Shown here one piece after another: positions 8,329 to 19,100 of a DNA stretch of 64,000 bases (its first letter is position 1; every line of letters begins with the position of its first letter). The position numbers and the translations under genes were made by a program. The stretch is from DASPKX01 sp035627835 (GTDB lineage: Bacteria > Verrucomicrobiota > Verrucomicrobiia > Limisphaerales > SXQI01): NCBI GenBank assembly GCA_035627835.1, contig DASPKX010000113.1, positions 1 through 64,000 on the forward strand. Direction: 5' to 3'. Below the pieces are notes generated by a model, which saw nothing but the letters and a program-made list of their open reading frames with translations, did no database searches and was not told where the DNA came from.

Positions 8329-11151
8329 TTATTCGTTTTTGAAAGCCTCGTTCAGCAATTGTTCCTGCTCGAGTTTATGGCTGGCGTTGGAGCCGGTTGC
8401 CGGGCTGGCTGATTGCTCGCGGTAAACGCCTTTGAAGGGAAAGCGTCCGAACAGCCGCTCGGAGAAATTCACGAGCATGTGACGCCATGCGCCCATGTTC
8501 TCAGGCTCTTCCTGCACCCAATAAACGGGGGTGCCATCGCGGACCGGCTTGAGAGCCGCCTCGATCATTTCCGGCCGGAGCGGGTAAAGCTGCTCGAGGC
8601 GGATGATCGCCACATCATTTCGATCCAGGCTCTTGCGGCGGTTCTTCAGATCGTAATAGACCTTGCCCGAGCAAAGGAGGACGCGGGAGACATTCGCCAT
8701 GTCCACTCCGGTATCGGTGAGGACGCGCTGGAAACGGCCGGTTGCAAATTCCTCCAGCGTGGAAGTGACGTCGGGATGGCGCAGGAGGCTCTTGGGGCTC
8801 ATGACCACCAGAGGCTTGCGCCACGGGCGGATCACTTGCCGGCGGAGCAGGTGAAAGTATTGCGCAGGGGTCGTTGGATAAACGACTTGAACGTTGTCAT
8901 GCGCCGCAGTTTGCAGGAAACGCTCCAGGCGGGCGCTGGAGTGCTCCGGGCCCTGGCCTTCGAAGCCATGCGGCAGCAGCATGACCAAACCGCTGAGGCG
9001 GTCCCACTTGTCTTCAGCGCTGCAAATGAATTGGTCGTAAATGACCTGGGCGACGTTCACGAAATCCCCGAACTGCGCCTCCCAGAGAACGAGCGCGTCG
9101 GGATATTCGAGGCTATAGCCATACTCATACCCGAGCACGCCGATCTCGGAGAGTGGGCTATTGATGATGTCCACCGCGCCTTGCTTGGGCGAAAGATTCT
9201 GAAGCGGGATATAGCGGTGGCCATCCTCGTAATCGTGCAGCACCGCGTGACGATGGCTGAAGGTGCCGCGCCCGGTGTCCTGCCCCGCCAGGCGGACATG
9301 CACACCGTCCACAGCCAGGCTGGCGAAGGCGAGGGCTTCGGCGGCGGCCCAATCCAAAGGCTGTTCGCCTTTGGCCATGGCGACACGCGCCGTGAGCCAC
9401 TTCTCCAGCTTGGGGTGGAGATGGAAATCTGTGGGCATCTGCGTCTGCTTCAAGAGCAGCTCACTGAGCTTTTGCCGTGAATAACCAGTGTCGGTCTCCG
9501 CTGCGACCACATCGAAGCCGCCGACGAATTTGCTCCAGAGCCGGGCGTTCTTTCGGGCGGGCGGCTTGTATTCTTTGCTGCGGGCCTCGGTCAGGGCTTT
9601 TTCGAACCGCTCCTGGCGCTCGCGGGCGATTTTGTCCGCTTCTTCCTGCGTGATGCCGTTCAGCTTGAGGAGATGATCGAGGTACCCTTCGCGGACGGGC
9701 TTCCGCTTTTCAATGGCTTTATAAAGCAGCGGCTGAGTGAATGTGGGTTCATCGGTCTCGTTGTGCCCGAGACGGCGATAGCCGTACATGTCGATCACCA
9801 CATCGCGCTTAAAGGTCTGGCGGAAATCCATCGCGAGCTGCACCACCTGCGCCACCGCTTCGGGATCTTCCCCGTTCACGTGGAAGATGGGGATGGGCAG
9901 CATCTTCGCGACATCCGTTGAGTACGTGGAGGAGCGGGATTCGGTGGGGCCGGTCGTGAACCCGATCTGGTTGTTCACAATAATGTGCAGGGTGCCGCCG
10001 ATGCCATAAGCGCCAAGCTGGCTCAAGTTGAGCGTCTCCTGCACAACGCCCTGGCCCGCGAAGGCGGCGTCTCCGTGGATGAGGAAAGTCATGCCACGGG
10101 AGCGATCGGCGTCATTAAAGCGATCCTGCTTGGCGCGCATGCGGCCAAGGACAACGGGATTTACGAACTCGAGATGGCTGGGGTTGAACGTTAGCGAGAG
10201 GTGAACGGTCTTTCCGGCCGAGGTCTTCCAATCGTTGCTGTAGCCTTTGTGGTATTTGACGTCGCCTTTGCCCATGTAGAGCTGGGGATCGGCGTCAGCA
10301 AATTCGCGGAAGATCTCGCGCGGGCTTTTGCCCATGATATTCGCGAGGACGTTGAGGCGGCCGCGATGGGCCATGCCGAGGTCGATTTCCTCGATGCCCT
10401 GATCGCCGGCGCGCTCAATGGCTAAATCGAGGAGCGGGATGAGGCTTTCGGAACCTTCCAGGGAAAAGCTTTTCGCGCCGATGAACTTTTTCCGGATGAA
10501 CTCCTCAAAAGTTACGGCGTCCGTTAGGCGGGTGAGAATGCGGAGCTGCTCTTTACGGCCAATAGCCAGGCGGTTTTCACTGGGCTCCATGCGCTCCTGG
10601 AGCCAACGGCGGACGCTGACTTCATCAATGTGCATATATTCCACACCGATGGAGCGGCAGTAAGTGTTTCGGAGCTTTTCGAGAATTTGGGAGAGAGTGA
10701 GCGATCCCCCTTTGTGGATGGTGTCACAGGAGAACTGGCGATCCATGTGCTCCGGGCCAAGGCCGTGATAAGTGGGATCGAGTTCGGGAGGGGTGGCTCG
10801 TGGCAGCCCAAGGGGATCGATTTGGGCGATCATGTGCCCGCGAATTCTATATGCGCGGATGAGTTGATCGACGCGGTCCTGGAGGCTGCTGGCCTGGGCT
10901 TTCTCAGCTTCCAACTGCTCTGAGTCGAGTTCTGTCGCGGGAGCAGCAGGATTAAAAACACTTTGGGCCTGGAAGGAGGGGCCGAAGCGCGGCTTGGGGG
11001 AGGGTTCCGCCAGATCGTGGGCGTCCCCATTGCTGATTTCCTCGAAATAGGCCTGCCAATCAGGCGGGACGGAATCCGGAGCCTTGAGGTAGTCCGAGTA
11101 TAGGTTTTCGACAAAGTCGAGATTGAGGCTGCTGAACTCCTTATCGCTCAT
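8329..11151 (-). CDS. sucA: 2-oxoglutarate dehydrogenase E1 component
   Basis: A thiamine-diphosphate-dependent decarboxylase feeding succinyl groups to SucB. With the ATG at 11151 the protein is 940 residues, close to E. coli SucA (933). The N-terminus (FSSLNLDFVENLYSDYLKAPDSVPPDWQAYF) is the usual E2-binding segment. The ThDP site shows HRGRLNVLANIMGK, HGDAAFAGQGVVQETLNLS and NNQIGFTT. The C-terminal half carries HGFEGQGPEHSSARLERFLQ. The frame is open to 11211, but the 20 extra residues look unlike the family. An AAGGA directly abuts the chosen ATG, closer than usual for a ribosome binding site. First gene of the operon. Confidence 0.96.
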   Translation of the reverse strand: MSDKEFSSLNLDFVENLYSDYLKAPDSVPPDWQAYFEEISNGDAHDLAEPSPKPRFGPSFQAQSVFNPAAPATELDSEQLEAEKAQASSLQDRVDQLIRAYRIRGHMIAQIDPLGLPRATPPELDPTYHGLGPEHMDRQFSCDTIHKGGSLTLSQILEKLRNTYCRSIGVEYMHIDEVSVRRWLQERMEPSENRLAIGRKEQLRILTRLTDAVTFEEFIRKKFIGAKSFSLEGSESLIPLLDLAIERAGDQGIEEIDLGMAHRGRLNVLANIMGKSPREIFREFADADPQLYMGKGDVKYHKGYSNDWKTSAGKTVHLSLTFNPSHLEFVNPVVLGRMRAKQDRFNDADRSRGMTFLIHGDAAFAGQGVVQETLNLSQLGAYGIGGTLHIIVNNQIGFTTGPTESRSSTYSTDVAKMLPIPIFHVNGEDPEAVAQVVQLAMDFRQTFKRDVVIDMYGYRRLGHNETDEPTFTQPLLYKAIEKRKPVREGYLDHLLKLNGITQEEADKIARERQERFEKALTEARSKEYKPPARKNARLWSKFVGGFDVVAAETDTGYSRQKLSELLLKQTQMPTDFHLHPKLEKWLTARVAMAKGEQPLDWAAAEALAFASLAVDGVHVRLAGQDTGRGTFSHRHAVLHDYEDGHRYIPLQNLSPKQGAVDIINSPLSEIGVLGYEYGYSLEYPDALVLWEAQFGDFVNVAQVIYDQFICSAEDKWDRLSGLVMLLPHGFEGQGPEHSSARLERFLQTAAHDNVQVVYPTTPAQYFHLLRRQVIRPWRKPLVVMSPKSLLRHPDVTSTLEEFATGRFQRVLTDTGVDMANVSRVLLCSGKVYYDLKNRRKSLDRNDVAIIRLEQLYPLRPEMIEAALKPVRDGTPVYWVQEEPENMGAWRHMLVNFSERLFGRFPFKGVYREQSASPATGSNASHKLEQEQLLNEAFKNE

Positions 11152-11352
11152 TCCTTGGGAACCGGAAGGTGCGGCCCGAGGAGGCGCCAACCGGTCAAGG
11201 CAAGGATACAACCGTGCGAGTGTGTGTCAAAGGGGACGGCCCTGAGAGTGAGTCGGGTTAAGGTCGCCAACCTTGGGGCTAAGGCCGCACACTAGGGAGA
11301 TTGTAGGGGCGGCCCCGTTGCGCATGCATACCCCTCCAAATATGCTCATAAC

Positions 11353-11928
11353 GTGTTGGAACTAGTGGAGGATCTGCGGCTCGGTGATCATGCAGCCCTG
11401 TTCTATCGCAGCCGCGCGGAGCAGCTTGCGTGGATGATTCCGTATGTTCGGATTGGTCTCGCCCGCAACGAGCGCTGCCTGTACATCGCGGATGACAACA
11501 GTGTCCTTTCAATTTTCAGAAAGCTTCAGGAAGCGGGAGTGGACACCGACACAGCCCAAGCGAGTGGCGCGCTGAGCGTGGTGACTAAGCAGGAGACTTA
11601 CTTGCGCCACGGGCTTTTCGAGCCGGCGAAGATGATCGCAGACCTTAAAGAGGCGGTCCAATCCGCGCTCCAGGCTGGCTTTACCGGTCTCAGGGCGACC
11701 GGCGAAATGACGTGGGCTCTGGACCTTCCTTCCGCCCTGGCTCGAATGATCGAGTACGAAACAGCGCTGCAAAGGGAGTTTCCGGCTGAATTTGTGGCCA
11801 TTTGCCAGTACGACGAGACTCGCTACCCGGAGCACATCATCGATGGCATGCGGCAGCTGCACCCAGTCATTCTTCGTAACAAAAAAGTTACGCGCCAGGC
11901 GCCCACGGCCGGGGAGCTGGCCAGCTAG
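11353..11928 (+). CDS. Stand-alone MEDS-domain sensor protein
   Basis: 191 residues matching the MEDS (methanogen/methylotroph DcmR sensory) domain: the opening LRLGDHAALFYRSRAEQLAWMIPYVRIGL, ERCLYIADDN, and the later GFTGLRATGEMTWAL and FVAICQYDETRYP segments. In other bacteria this domain is the input module of histidine kinases and regulators; here it occupies the whole protein. The start is GTG (11353), because the nearby ATG at 11342 runs into a stop. It is divergent from sucA and separated from it by about 200 bp. The partner and signal are unknown. Confidence 0.8.
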   Translation: MLELVEDLRLGDHAALFYRSRAEQLAWMIPYVRIGLARNERCLYIADDNSVLSIFRKLQEAGVDTDTAQASGALSVVTKQETYLRHGLFEPAKMIADLKEAVQSALQAGFTGLRATGEMTWALDLPSALARMIEYETALQREFPAEFVAICQYDETRYPEHIIDGMRQLHPVILRNKKVTRQAPTAGELAS

Positions 11929-12027
11929 CACCAAGTCTCAGCATTTCCCTGAATTGTCACTCGTGCGGCGGCACGGGTTGTGCTACGTTGCGCCCTAGCT
12001 CTGATCGCCCCTCGTTCAGTCCACGTT

Positions 12028-14460
12028 ATGCTGCGCAAACGACTGCCGTTAATCTGCTTTGGGAGCCTGCTGGCTTCTTTTTTGTGCCTGGCCCAGCAAT
12101 CTCCAGTCACAAACACGATTGGCCTCGGGCCAAACGGCGAACCGATTCTGTCCCTTCCACTGGAGCCCGGGATTGAAGAGTTCACGATTCTTTCCACCCC
12201 GGACCTCACGCAGCCGTTTGCGACCAACACACAAGGGCAGCTTTACGGGTACACGTGGACAGGCGCAAAACCGGCGGGCAAATCTGAGTTTTACAACATT
12301 CAACTCACCCCGCTCAGCTCCAACGCGGTGCTCACAGCGACCGTTCTGAACAGGTTGGCGTATGGGCCGACACCGGATGAATTGGCGCGTGTCTTGCAGA
12401 TGGGTCCGCAGGCGTTCATCGATGAGCAGATGGCGCCTGAGTTGATCCACGAATGGCTGCCGGTAGATGAGGTAAAAGAGATTTCGGAAGGATGGACCTT
12501 CGTTTCAGTTAGCGGCCCTGCGTCCAGTTCGCGAGTTTACATATCGATCGACCAGGAAGGGCACATGTTTATCGACGACCTGAAGGTTGTCCGCGGCACT
12601 TCACCGGATGCGGGGCCGAATCTTTTGAAACAAGGTGACTTTGAGCTGCCGCTGGACACGAATGTCTGGGTTTTCGGGGAGGACTTCACTGGCTCGCATG
12701 TTTCGACAGAGAAGGCGCGCTCGGGCGCTTCCAGTTTAAAGCTGGTGGCCAGTGATGATGGGGGCGGAGGCGCGAATTCGCTAAACCAAATCATCACCCC
12801 GGCGCTGGTGAACAATGCGACTTACAACATCAGCTATTGGTATTGGCGGGACACGAATGTGCAGCAGCGGTTGACGATTCGTTTGTCAGGCAGCGGCATC
12901 GTTGCTGAGAACACAGCGGAGTACACGCCAGCAACGATGCTGGCGCACGGGCTGGGGACAGCCACCCACTTGCAGCAATGGCACACCACCCATGCGATTG
13001 AAAGCAAGCGCCAGCTTTTGGAAACGCTCCTGCAGTTCTGGGATAACCACTTCGTCACGCAGTACGACAAGAGCGTGGAGTATTTCGACCAATATTACGG
13101 GGGGAACTTTGATTCACGCCTTGCGGCGCTGATCGAGTATCGGGAAATCCAGAAATGGCGGGAGGCGTTGCTGCGTCCTGGATGCACCTTCCATGACTTG
13201 CTGAAGATCAGCGCGGAAAGCCCTGCGATGATCATCTATTTGGACACGGTGAACAGCAAAGGGAACGGGTCCAATGTCGCCAACGAAAACTACGCGCGTG
13301 AGTTGCTGGAGTTGTTCACCTTCGGCGTGGATAACGGTTACGACCAAAATGACATTGTGACCATGTCGCGCGCCTGGACCGGTTGGTCGGTGAACATTGT
13401 GGACGCGACTAATTACAATAATCCCTTTGCGGCAAGGACCACAGTGCGGCTGCCCGGCGCGCCGGATGGGGCGATCGCAAACCTGAAGGGTGTCTGGACG
13501 TTCAACTTCAAGAGCGCGAACCACAACACAGCAGCTAAGTTGATCTTCCCCGGGAAGACTGTCCCGGCGCGATTCGGGGCGCCTTACGCAGGACGCAGTT
13601 ACGAGCTGTCAATCCCCGCGCGCACCGGCACGAACGGCATCGTTGATGGTTACCAGGTGTTGCAGCATTTGGCGGATCAACCGTTCACGCAGGAATACAT
13701 TAGCGTGAAGCTCTGCCGCTTGTTTGTTCATGACCATTTCGAGCACGGTTACGATTTCACTGACCCGAATCTCTCCGCGGAAGGCAAGCTGGTGCGTGAG
13801 TGCATGCGGGCCTGGGAGAATGGCTCCCCGAAGGGGCAGATCCGTGATGTGCTGAGGGTGATCTTTAATTCGGAAATGTTCCGCACGCAGGCGGCGTCGA
13901 TGCAGAAGGTGAAGACGCCTTTCGAGTTCGTGGTGAGCGCAGTCCGAGCGTTGCGCGCGCAAAAAGCGGACGGGACTTACACCGCCCAATCGGTTGGCAA
14001 TCTCCGGGATGCCATGACGCGCATGGGGGATATGCAGTTGTTCAACCGCCCCGAGCCGGATGGTTATCCAGAGACGGCTGCGGCTTGGATCAGCGCGGGC
14101 ACACTGGCGGAACGACTTCGCTTTGTGCAGGGGCTTGTCTCCACTGAAGCGACCGTTCGCGACAATGCGGGGAGCAGCAACAGCGCGGATCCGGTGGCGC
14201 TGATCCAGTTGAGGCTTCCGCAAAGCGAGTGGGGCAACGCCGAGGCGATTTCGCGCTATTTCCTCTCCGTGCTCTACCCCGCGGAAGGGAGAGCGAACCT
14301 CGACCTTTACCGTCGGGCAGCGGTCAAATACTTGAACACCGCGGATAATGGGACTGCTTCTCCGTTCAGCAGCCTGACCCTAAACTCAGCAGGGTACCAG
14401 TCGCGTGTGCGCGGGATGGTGGCGATGCTGATGACTTTTCCCCGATTCCAGGAGCAATAA
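12028..14460 (+). CDS. Secreted DUF1800 protein with an inserted beta-sandwich domain
   Basis: 810 residues from the ATG at 12028. A signal peptide follows (MLRKRLPLICFGSLLASFLCLAQ, cut near 22). Residues of about 30-98 form a short beta module ending KSEFYNIQLTPLS. DUF1800 begins at about 103 (TATVLNRLAYGPTPDELARV) and resumes at about 315 (LQQWHTTHAIES..LLQFWDNHF). Between them, about 152-295 looks like a carbohydrate-binding-type jelly roll (VYISIDQEGHMFIDDLKVV, NLLKQGDFELP, YNISYWYWRD). DUF1800 has no proven activity. It is translationally close to the DUF1501 gene (1 bp gap), as these families usually are in Planctomycetes and Verrucomicrobia. The frame opens earlier (11980), but only the later ATG gives a signal peptide. 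Confidence 0.88.
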   Translation: MLRKRLPLICFGSLLASFLCLAQQSPVTNTIGLGPNGEPILSLPLEPGIEEFTILSTPDLTQPFATNTQGQLYGYTWTGAKPAGKSEFYNIQLTPLSSNAVLTATVLNRLAYGPTPDELARVLQMGPQAFIDEQMAPELIHEWLPVDEVKEISEGWTFVSVSGPASSSRVYISIDQEGHMFIDDLKVVRGTSPDAGPNLLKQGDFELPLDTNVWVFGEDFTGSHVSTEKARSGASSLKLVASDDGGGGANSLNQIITPALVNNATYNISYWYWRDTNVQQRLTIRLSGSGIVAENTAEYTPATMLAHGLGTATHLQQWHTTHAIESKRQLLETLLQFWDNHFVTQYDKSVEYFDQYYGGNFDSRLAALIEYREIQKWREALLRPGCTFHDLLKISAESPAMIIYLDTVNSKGNGSNVANENYARELLELFTFGVDNGYDQNDIVTMSRAWTGWSVNIVDATNYNNPFAARTTVRLPGAPDGAIANLKGVWTFNFKSANHNTAAKLIFPGKTVPARFGAPYAGRSYELSIPARTGTNGIVDGYQVLQHLADQPFTQEYISVKLCRLFVHDHFEHGYDFTDPNLSAEGKLVRECMRAWENGSPKGQIRDVLRVIFNSEMFRTQAASMQKVKTPFEFVVSAVRALRAQKADGTYTAQSVGNLRDAMTRMGDMQLFNRPEPDGYPETAAAWISAGTLAERLRFVQGLVSTEATVRDNAGSSNSADPVALIQLRLPQSEWGNAEAISRYFLSVLYPAEGRANLDLYRRAAVKYLNTADNGTASPFSSLTLNSAGYQSRVRGMVAMLMTFPRFQEQ

Positions 14461-14461
14461 G

Positions 14462-16081
14462 ATGCAGCACTTCAACATTCTTACTCGGCGCGGCTTCTTC
14501 GAAATGGCGATGAAGACCGGCGCGGCGGCCGCGCTGGCGAGTCTCACAGACATCCCCTTCGTGATGAAGAGGGCGCTCGCGGAAACCGGAATCGGGCGCA
14601 ACAACAAGAAGCTGTTCTTCATCTTCCTCCGTGGCGCAAACGATTCGCTGAACTCGGTCATTCCCATCAACGATGATGGATACGGGCCAGGCATTCGCCC
14701 CACATTGTTCATACCAAAAGATCCGGCAACGGATTATTCGGCGAGCGGCGTGCCTGCGGATTTTCCGGTGGCTGGGCCGAATGGAGCGACCTTCGCCTAC
14801 CAGAATGCATTGCGGCTCGGGAATGGATTCGCCGCTTTGCATCCGAGCCTGAAGTTTTTAGCGCCGGTGTACAACAGCGGTGATTTAGCGCTCGTGCATC
14901 GCGTTGGATATCCACGGCAATCACGCTCCCATTTCGACTCACAGAACTATTGGGAGAACGGCAGCCCCAACAACAACATGGCCAAGGACGGTATCTTTTA
15001 CCGCACGATTGTGGAGTCAGGGCTGGCCAACACTTCTCCACTGACAGGCGTTTCGATTCAATCGACGCTGCCGTTGCTGCTGCGTGGATCCCGCGCGGCG
15101 ATGACGAACCTCAATGACCCCACGCGCTACGGCCTCCTGGGCATTCCGAACACGGATCCCGGCAACATTAAGGCGGATGCGGCCGTGAGCGAAGCCTTGG
15201 GAATGCAGTTCCCCGAGAAGCACAACCGTGAGCTTCTTCGTTTGCAGTACAAGAACCTGATCGAGACGATGACCATCTTCAAAGAGCAGATGGACTTCTC
15301 CGAAGCGGGCAACACGTACACAGACGACGAGAACACGGATGGCGATTACCCGTACTACTTGTTCCCCACCACAAACGCGAAGAACGGCGGATACGCGCAG
15401 CACGCCAACAATGCGAACAAGTATGTGGTGGACACGGGCGCGTATGGGTTCATGGGGCGGTTGAAAGCGGCCGCAATGATTCTGAACAACACGGATGCGA
15501 TCATTGCAGGAACGGAGATCGGCGGCTGGGACACCCACAGCAACCAGGGGAAAGTCACTGGCTCGCACCCGAACCTGCAACGCCGAGTGGCATGGGCTGT
15601 TTACGCGCTGAAGAAGTATTTCACCAAATACGGCAACAAGTGCAAATGGGATGATGTGGTGGTCGTAACGCTTTCGGAGTTCGGCCGCACGACCAAGGAG
15701 AATTCTGACGCAGGCACTGACCACGCCGAAGCAGGCGTGATGTTCGTCGCCGGGGGCGGTGTGAAAGGGTTCACGCCGGGGGCGCGATCCGGCGTCATTG
15801 CGGCGCATCCAAACGACCCGGTTCCGTGGGTGACCGGGACGACCGAAAAGGTCAGCACGATGTTCGGCGCGAGCAGCCGTTACCTGAAGCGGTCTGTGGA
15901 TTATCGTTCGGTCCTTGGCGAAGTCATTCGGGAGCATCTCGGCGCAAGCCAGGAACAGCTCAACCGGATCATTCCTGGCTACGCCGACGAGAGCCGCGAG
16001 AGGTTGCGTCTCGGCGGCGCCGTGAATGTGCGCGAGGAAAACAACAACACCGTTATTCGCGGTGAAGTTGATGTGGTGTAA
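14462..16081 (+). CDS. DUF1501 (sulfatase-like) protein with Tat-type signal
   Basis: 539 residues. The N-terminus has a twin-arginine-type motif (LTRRGFFEMAMK) followed by an Ala-rich hydrophobic stretch, so it is probably exported folded. Family landmarks: KLFFIFLRGANDSLNSVIP, HRVGYPRQSRSHFDSQNYWE, TEIGGWDTHSNQG and VVTLSEFGRTTKENSDAGTDHAEAG. These are metal-ligand-rich blocks shared with the alkaline phosphatase/sulfatase superfamily. The substrate is unknown. It follows the DUF1800 gene by one base, and a hairpin (16085-16105) lies right after the stop. Confidence 0.92.
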   Translation: MQHFNILTRRGFFEMAMKTGAAAALASLTDIPFVMKRALAETGIGRNNKKLFFIFLRGANDSLNSVIPINDDGYGPGIRPTLFIPKDPATDYSASGVPADFPVAGPNGATFAYQNALRLGNGFAALHPSLKFLAPVYNSGDLALVHRVGYPRQSRSHFDSQNYWENGSPNNNMAKDGIFYRTIVESGLANTSPLTGVSIQSTLPLLLRGSRAAMTNLNDPTRYGLLGIPNTDPGNIKADAAVSEALGMQFPEKHNRELLRLQYKNLIETMTIFKEQMDFSEAGNTYTDDENTDGDYPYYLFPTTNAKNGGYAQHANNANKYVVDTGAYGFMGRLKAAAMILNNTDAIIAGTEIGGWDTHSNQGKVTGSHPNLQRRVAWAVYALKKYFTKYGNKCKWDDVVVVTLSEFGRTTKENSDAGTDHAEAGVMFVAGGGVKGFTPGARSGVIAAHPNDPVPWVTGTTEKVSTMFGASSRYLKRSVDYRSVLGEVIREHLGASQEQLNRIIPGYADESRERLRLGGAVNVREENNNTVIRGEVDVV

Positions 16082-16084
16082 CGC

Positions 16085-16105
16085 AGGGCGAGTGTAACTC
16101 GCCCT
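16085..16105. terminator. Hairpin just after the DUF1501 stop
   Basis: AGGGCGAGT (16085-16093) pairs perfectly with ACTCGCCCT (16097-16105) around a 3-base loop, 4 bp past the stop codon. No T run follows, so it may act as an RNA 3' stabiliser or be part of the neighbouring REP-like repeat. Confidence 0.5.
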
Positions 16106-16117
16106 TGGGGACAGAAC

Positions 16118-16136
16118 GCCCGGTCGGGGACCGGGC
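16118..16136. repeat. REP-like palindrome, copy B
   Basis: GCCCGGTC-ggg-GACCGGGC, flanked by ACGCCC... and ...CCTACCA exactly as in the copy at 4412-4431. Confidence 0.8.
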
Positions 16137-16144
16137 CTACCAGG

Positions 16145-19100
16145 CTACTTCAGGCTTCCGAGATACTCGATCAGGTTGCGCAGATCTTGCTTCGAAAGAA
16201 CCTGACCCATGCCTTCGGGCATGCCGGAGAGGCCGCGCTCGCGGGATTCAATGTCGGTCTTCTTGATCGTGACCAAGCCATCTTCGGGCGAGTTGATCAC
16301 CATCTCGGTGGCGTTTTCACTCTTCAAGATTCCCGCGTAAGTGGCGCCGCTTTTCACGCTCACCACGAGTGTCTCGAAGCCGGCGGCAATGGCCTTGTTC
16401 GGCAGAACAATTGATTCGAGCAGGTATTCGCGGGTTTGGCGCGCCCCAATCCCGGTGAGGTCCGGCCCAACTTCGCCACCCTCACCATTTACTTTATGGC
16501 AACGAAGGCAGGCGACTTCCGCGCGTTCCACGAAGATTTTGCGCCCGGCTTCGCCGTTGCCGCCATACATGGTCGAACGGAACTCGCCGAGTTCATCATT
16601 GGCTGGTTGCTTGGCCAGCAGCGCTTCCACGCGTGGCTTGACCGAAGGCCGAGCCAAGGCTGCTTCGAGCACGTCGAGAATCAGTTCGCGAGGGAGTTCG
16701 CCTTTTTCGAGGCGTTCAAGTTGGCGAACCAGAAGCTGATCCGCGGCGGCATCCTGAACTTTGGTGAGCGCTGAGAAAGCGGCTTGCTGCTCACTGACGC
16801 TCCCTTTCTCAATGGTTTGCTCGAGCCGCGCGAGAGCTGATGCGCCGGAGCCACTTGCGGCCTGGAGGCGAACGACTTCACGGCGGAGTTCCTCGTTGGA
16901 GCTTTTGCCCGCCGCTTCCAATGCTGCGGAAAGCTGTTCACTTTTCACGGCTGCCAACGCACGGAGCGCGGCAATGCGGGAAGGCGCGGAAGCATCTTCC
17001 TTGGCGGCGAGGGCTGCCAGTTGCGGAGCGGCAGCATTCAGGCCCAGAGCCGCGGCTGCGTTCGCAGCGGCGGCGCGAACGCGATCAGGGGCGGTGTTGA
17101 GGATGTCAGCGATGATTGGGCCGAGAGCTTCGGCCGCATGTTTGTTCTCGCGAATGCCCACAGCGGGGCGCCAGAGGCCGGTGATTCGGTCGCGGCCGGA
17201 AGGATGCTGCCAGTTTGCGAGGGCTTCCAGCGCTTGAACGCGGTGGATTTCCGCTGCGCCGGATCGGGCCACCACTTTGGCCAAACGCGCGGCGGACTCA
17301 GCAATGCCCAGGCGATAGTTCGCATTCACAGCGCGGAACATGGCGGGCTCAGTGAGCGACTCCGTTTCACTCAACTTGGCCAGCTCGTAGAGCGCGCCGC
17401 TAATCGGCACGTCGTTAATCGCACGAGCGGCTTCCGTCACGATGAATGGATCAGCGTCATCAAGGAAGTTGGCGATTTCCGCGCGTTGCAGGCGGCGCAG
17501 TGCAAGCAGCACACCCAAACGGACAGACTTATTCTGATGCTCCGTGGCCGCTATGAGGGCGTCCGGTTCATTCAATCCGAGGAGGCCCATCACAGCCGCG
17601 TGGCGGATGTATTCATCCTTGTCCGCGTTGCGCTCCAGCAGTGCAACCAAAGCGGGGAAGGCCTGGGAGCGGCCGAGTTTTCCAAGCGCCAAAGCGCTGT
17701 GATATTGGACGCGCGGGGAAGCATGGTTCAGGTTGCTGATGAACGCCTCGAACGCCTCTTGCGCATTGGCTTCGCCTAAAACTTTTGTGGCCTGGGCTGC
17801 GACTTCCGGCTCGTTGTCCCGGAGCAAAGGCATGAGCGCCTTTGCGACTTCCGCCGCTTGCCGCGAATTGAGCGCATGCGGGCGGGCAAGGATTTGCCCC
17901 AAAGCCCATGTGGCATGCACGCGGCTAAGCGTGGTCTTTCCGCTGCGCGCCTCGTTCTGCAAAGCGCTGACTGAGGCCTGGCCGCGACCGGCCAGTTCAA
18001 ATTGGGCTTCCTGGCGGACGCGCTTGTGCGGGTGGCTCAGCAAGCTGGCCAACTCCTTCACGCTTTTGCGGGCAAAACCTTCCTTCAACAGACGTTTCGA
18101 TTCGGCTACCAGCGGATCGGAAGCGCTCTGCTCTTCATAGACACGGTAAACACGGCCTTTGCCAGTCATACTCCAGCCCTGCACCCAATCGACAAAGTAG
18201 AGGCCGCCGTCTAAGCCAAAGTCCGCATCGGTGGGCAACGCTTCCCACACAAACTTGTCCCGTTTGTCCAAGGTGAAGGACGCGCCGTTAGGCTTGAGGT
18301 TTAAGGACATGATGCCGCTGCCGCGCCCACCATGGAAATCGACGATGAAGAAGTGATCTTTGTAAGCCGCAGGCAGGCCAACGCCGGGATAATGCGCCAG
18401 GCCGGAAGGGCCATCGGTTATGTTCGTTAACGGCGCGAGATGGTGCGCGGATTGGCCTTCGTGGCGAGGGTGCCAGAGCTTCTCGCGATTCCAGGGGCCG
18501 CGCGGGTTGGGCCAGTCGTTGAATTGATACCCGACGCGCCAGCCGCTATCCCCGCCTTCGGCAAGGTAGGTTAAACGCGCGCGATCGCCGCCGTCGGAGT
18601 TGTTATCGACGGTGAAGAGATTCCCGAAATCATCGAAGGCGATTTCCTGTGGATTGCGGAGGCCGAAGGAAAACATTTCCAACCCAGAACCGTCCGGATT
18701 GCAACGAAACACCGCGCCGCTGTCTGGATCGCCCACATGTTTGCCCTCGAAAGGAATGTTTGCGCCGCGATCGCCAATTGTGAAGTAAACCTTCCCGTCA
18801 GGACCAAACGTCAACCCGTGCAGATCGTGCCCCAGGAAGCCGATGCGGACGCCGTAACCATGGTGGAGCGACTTGCGCCAATCCGCGACGCCATCGGAGT
18901 TCTGGTCCCGAAGAAGCCAGAGGTTAGGCAGATTGGCGTACCACACATTCCCCTTCCATTCGAGCACTCCAGCGCCAATGCCATCGAGCGGGTGATTGAA
19001 TCCATCGGCGAACACGGTGGACGCATCCACTTTCCCGTCTCCGTTCTGGTCCACCAGCAATTTGATCCGGTCGCTGTGCTTGCTGTAATTGGCGATATTA

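Noticed and set aside
8413..9480. A 355-residue plus-strand frame opposite sucA
   Set aside because: It is the antisense shadow of a well-conserved E1 gene, with no recognisable motif.
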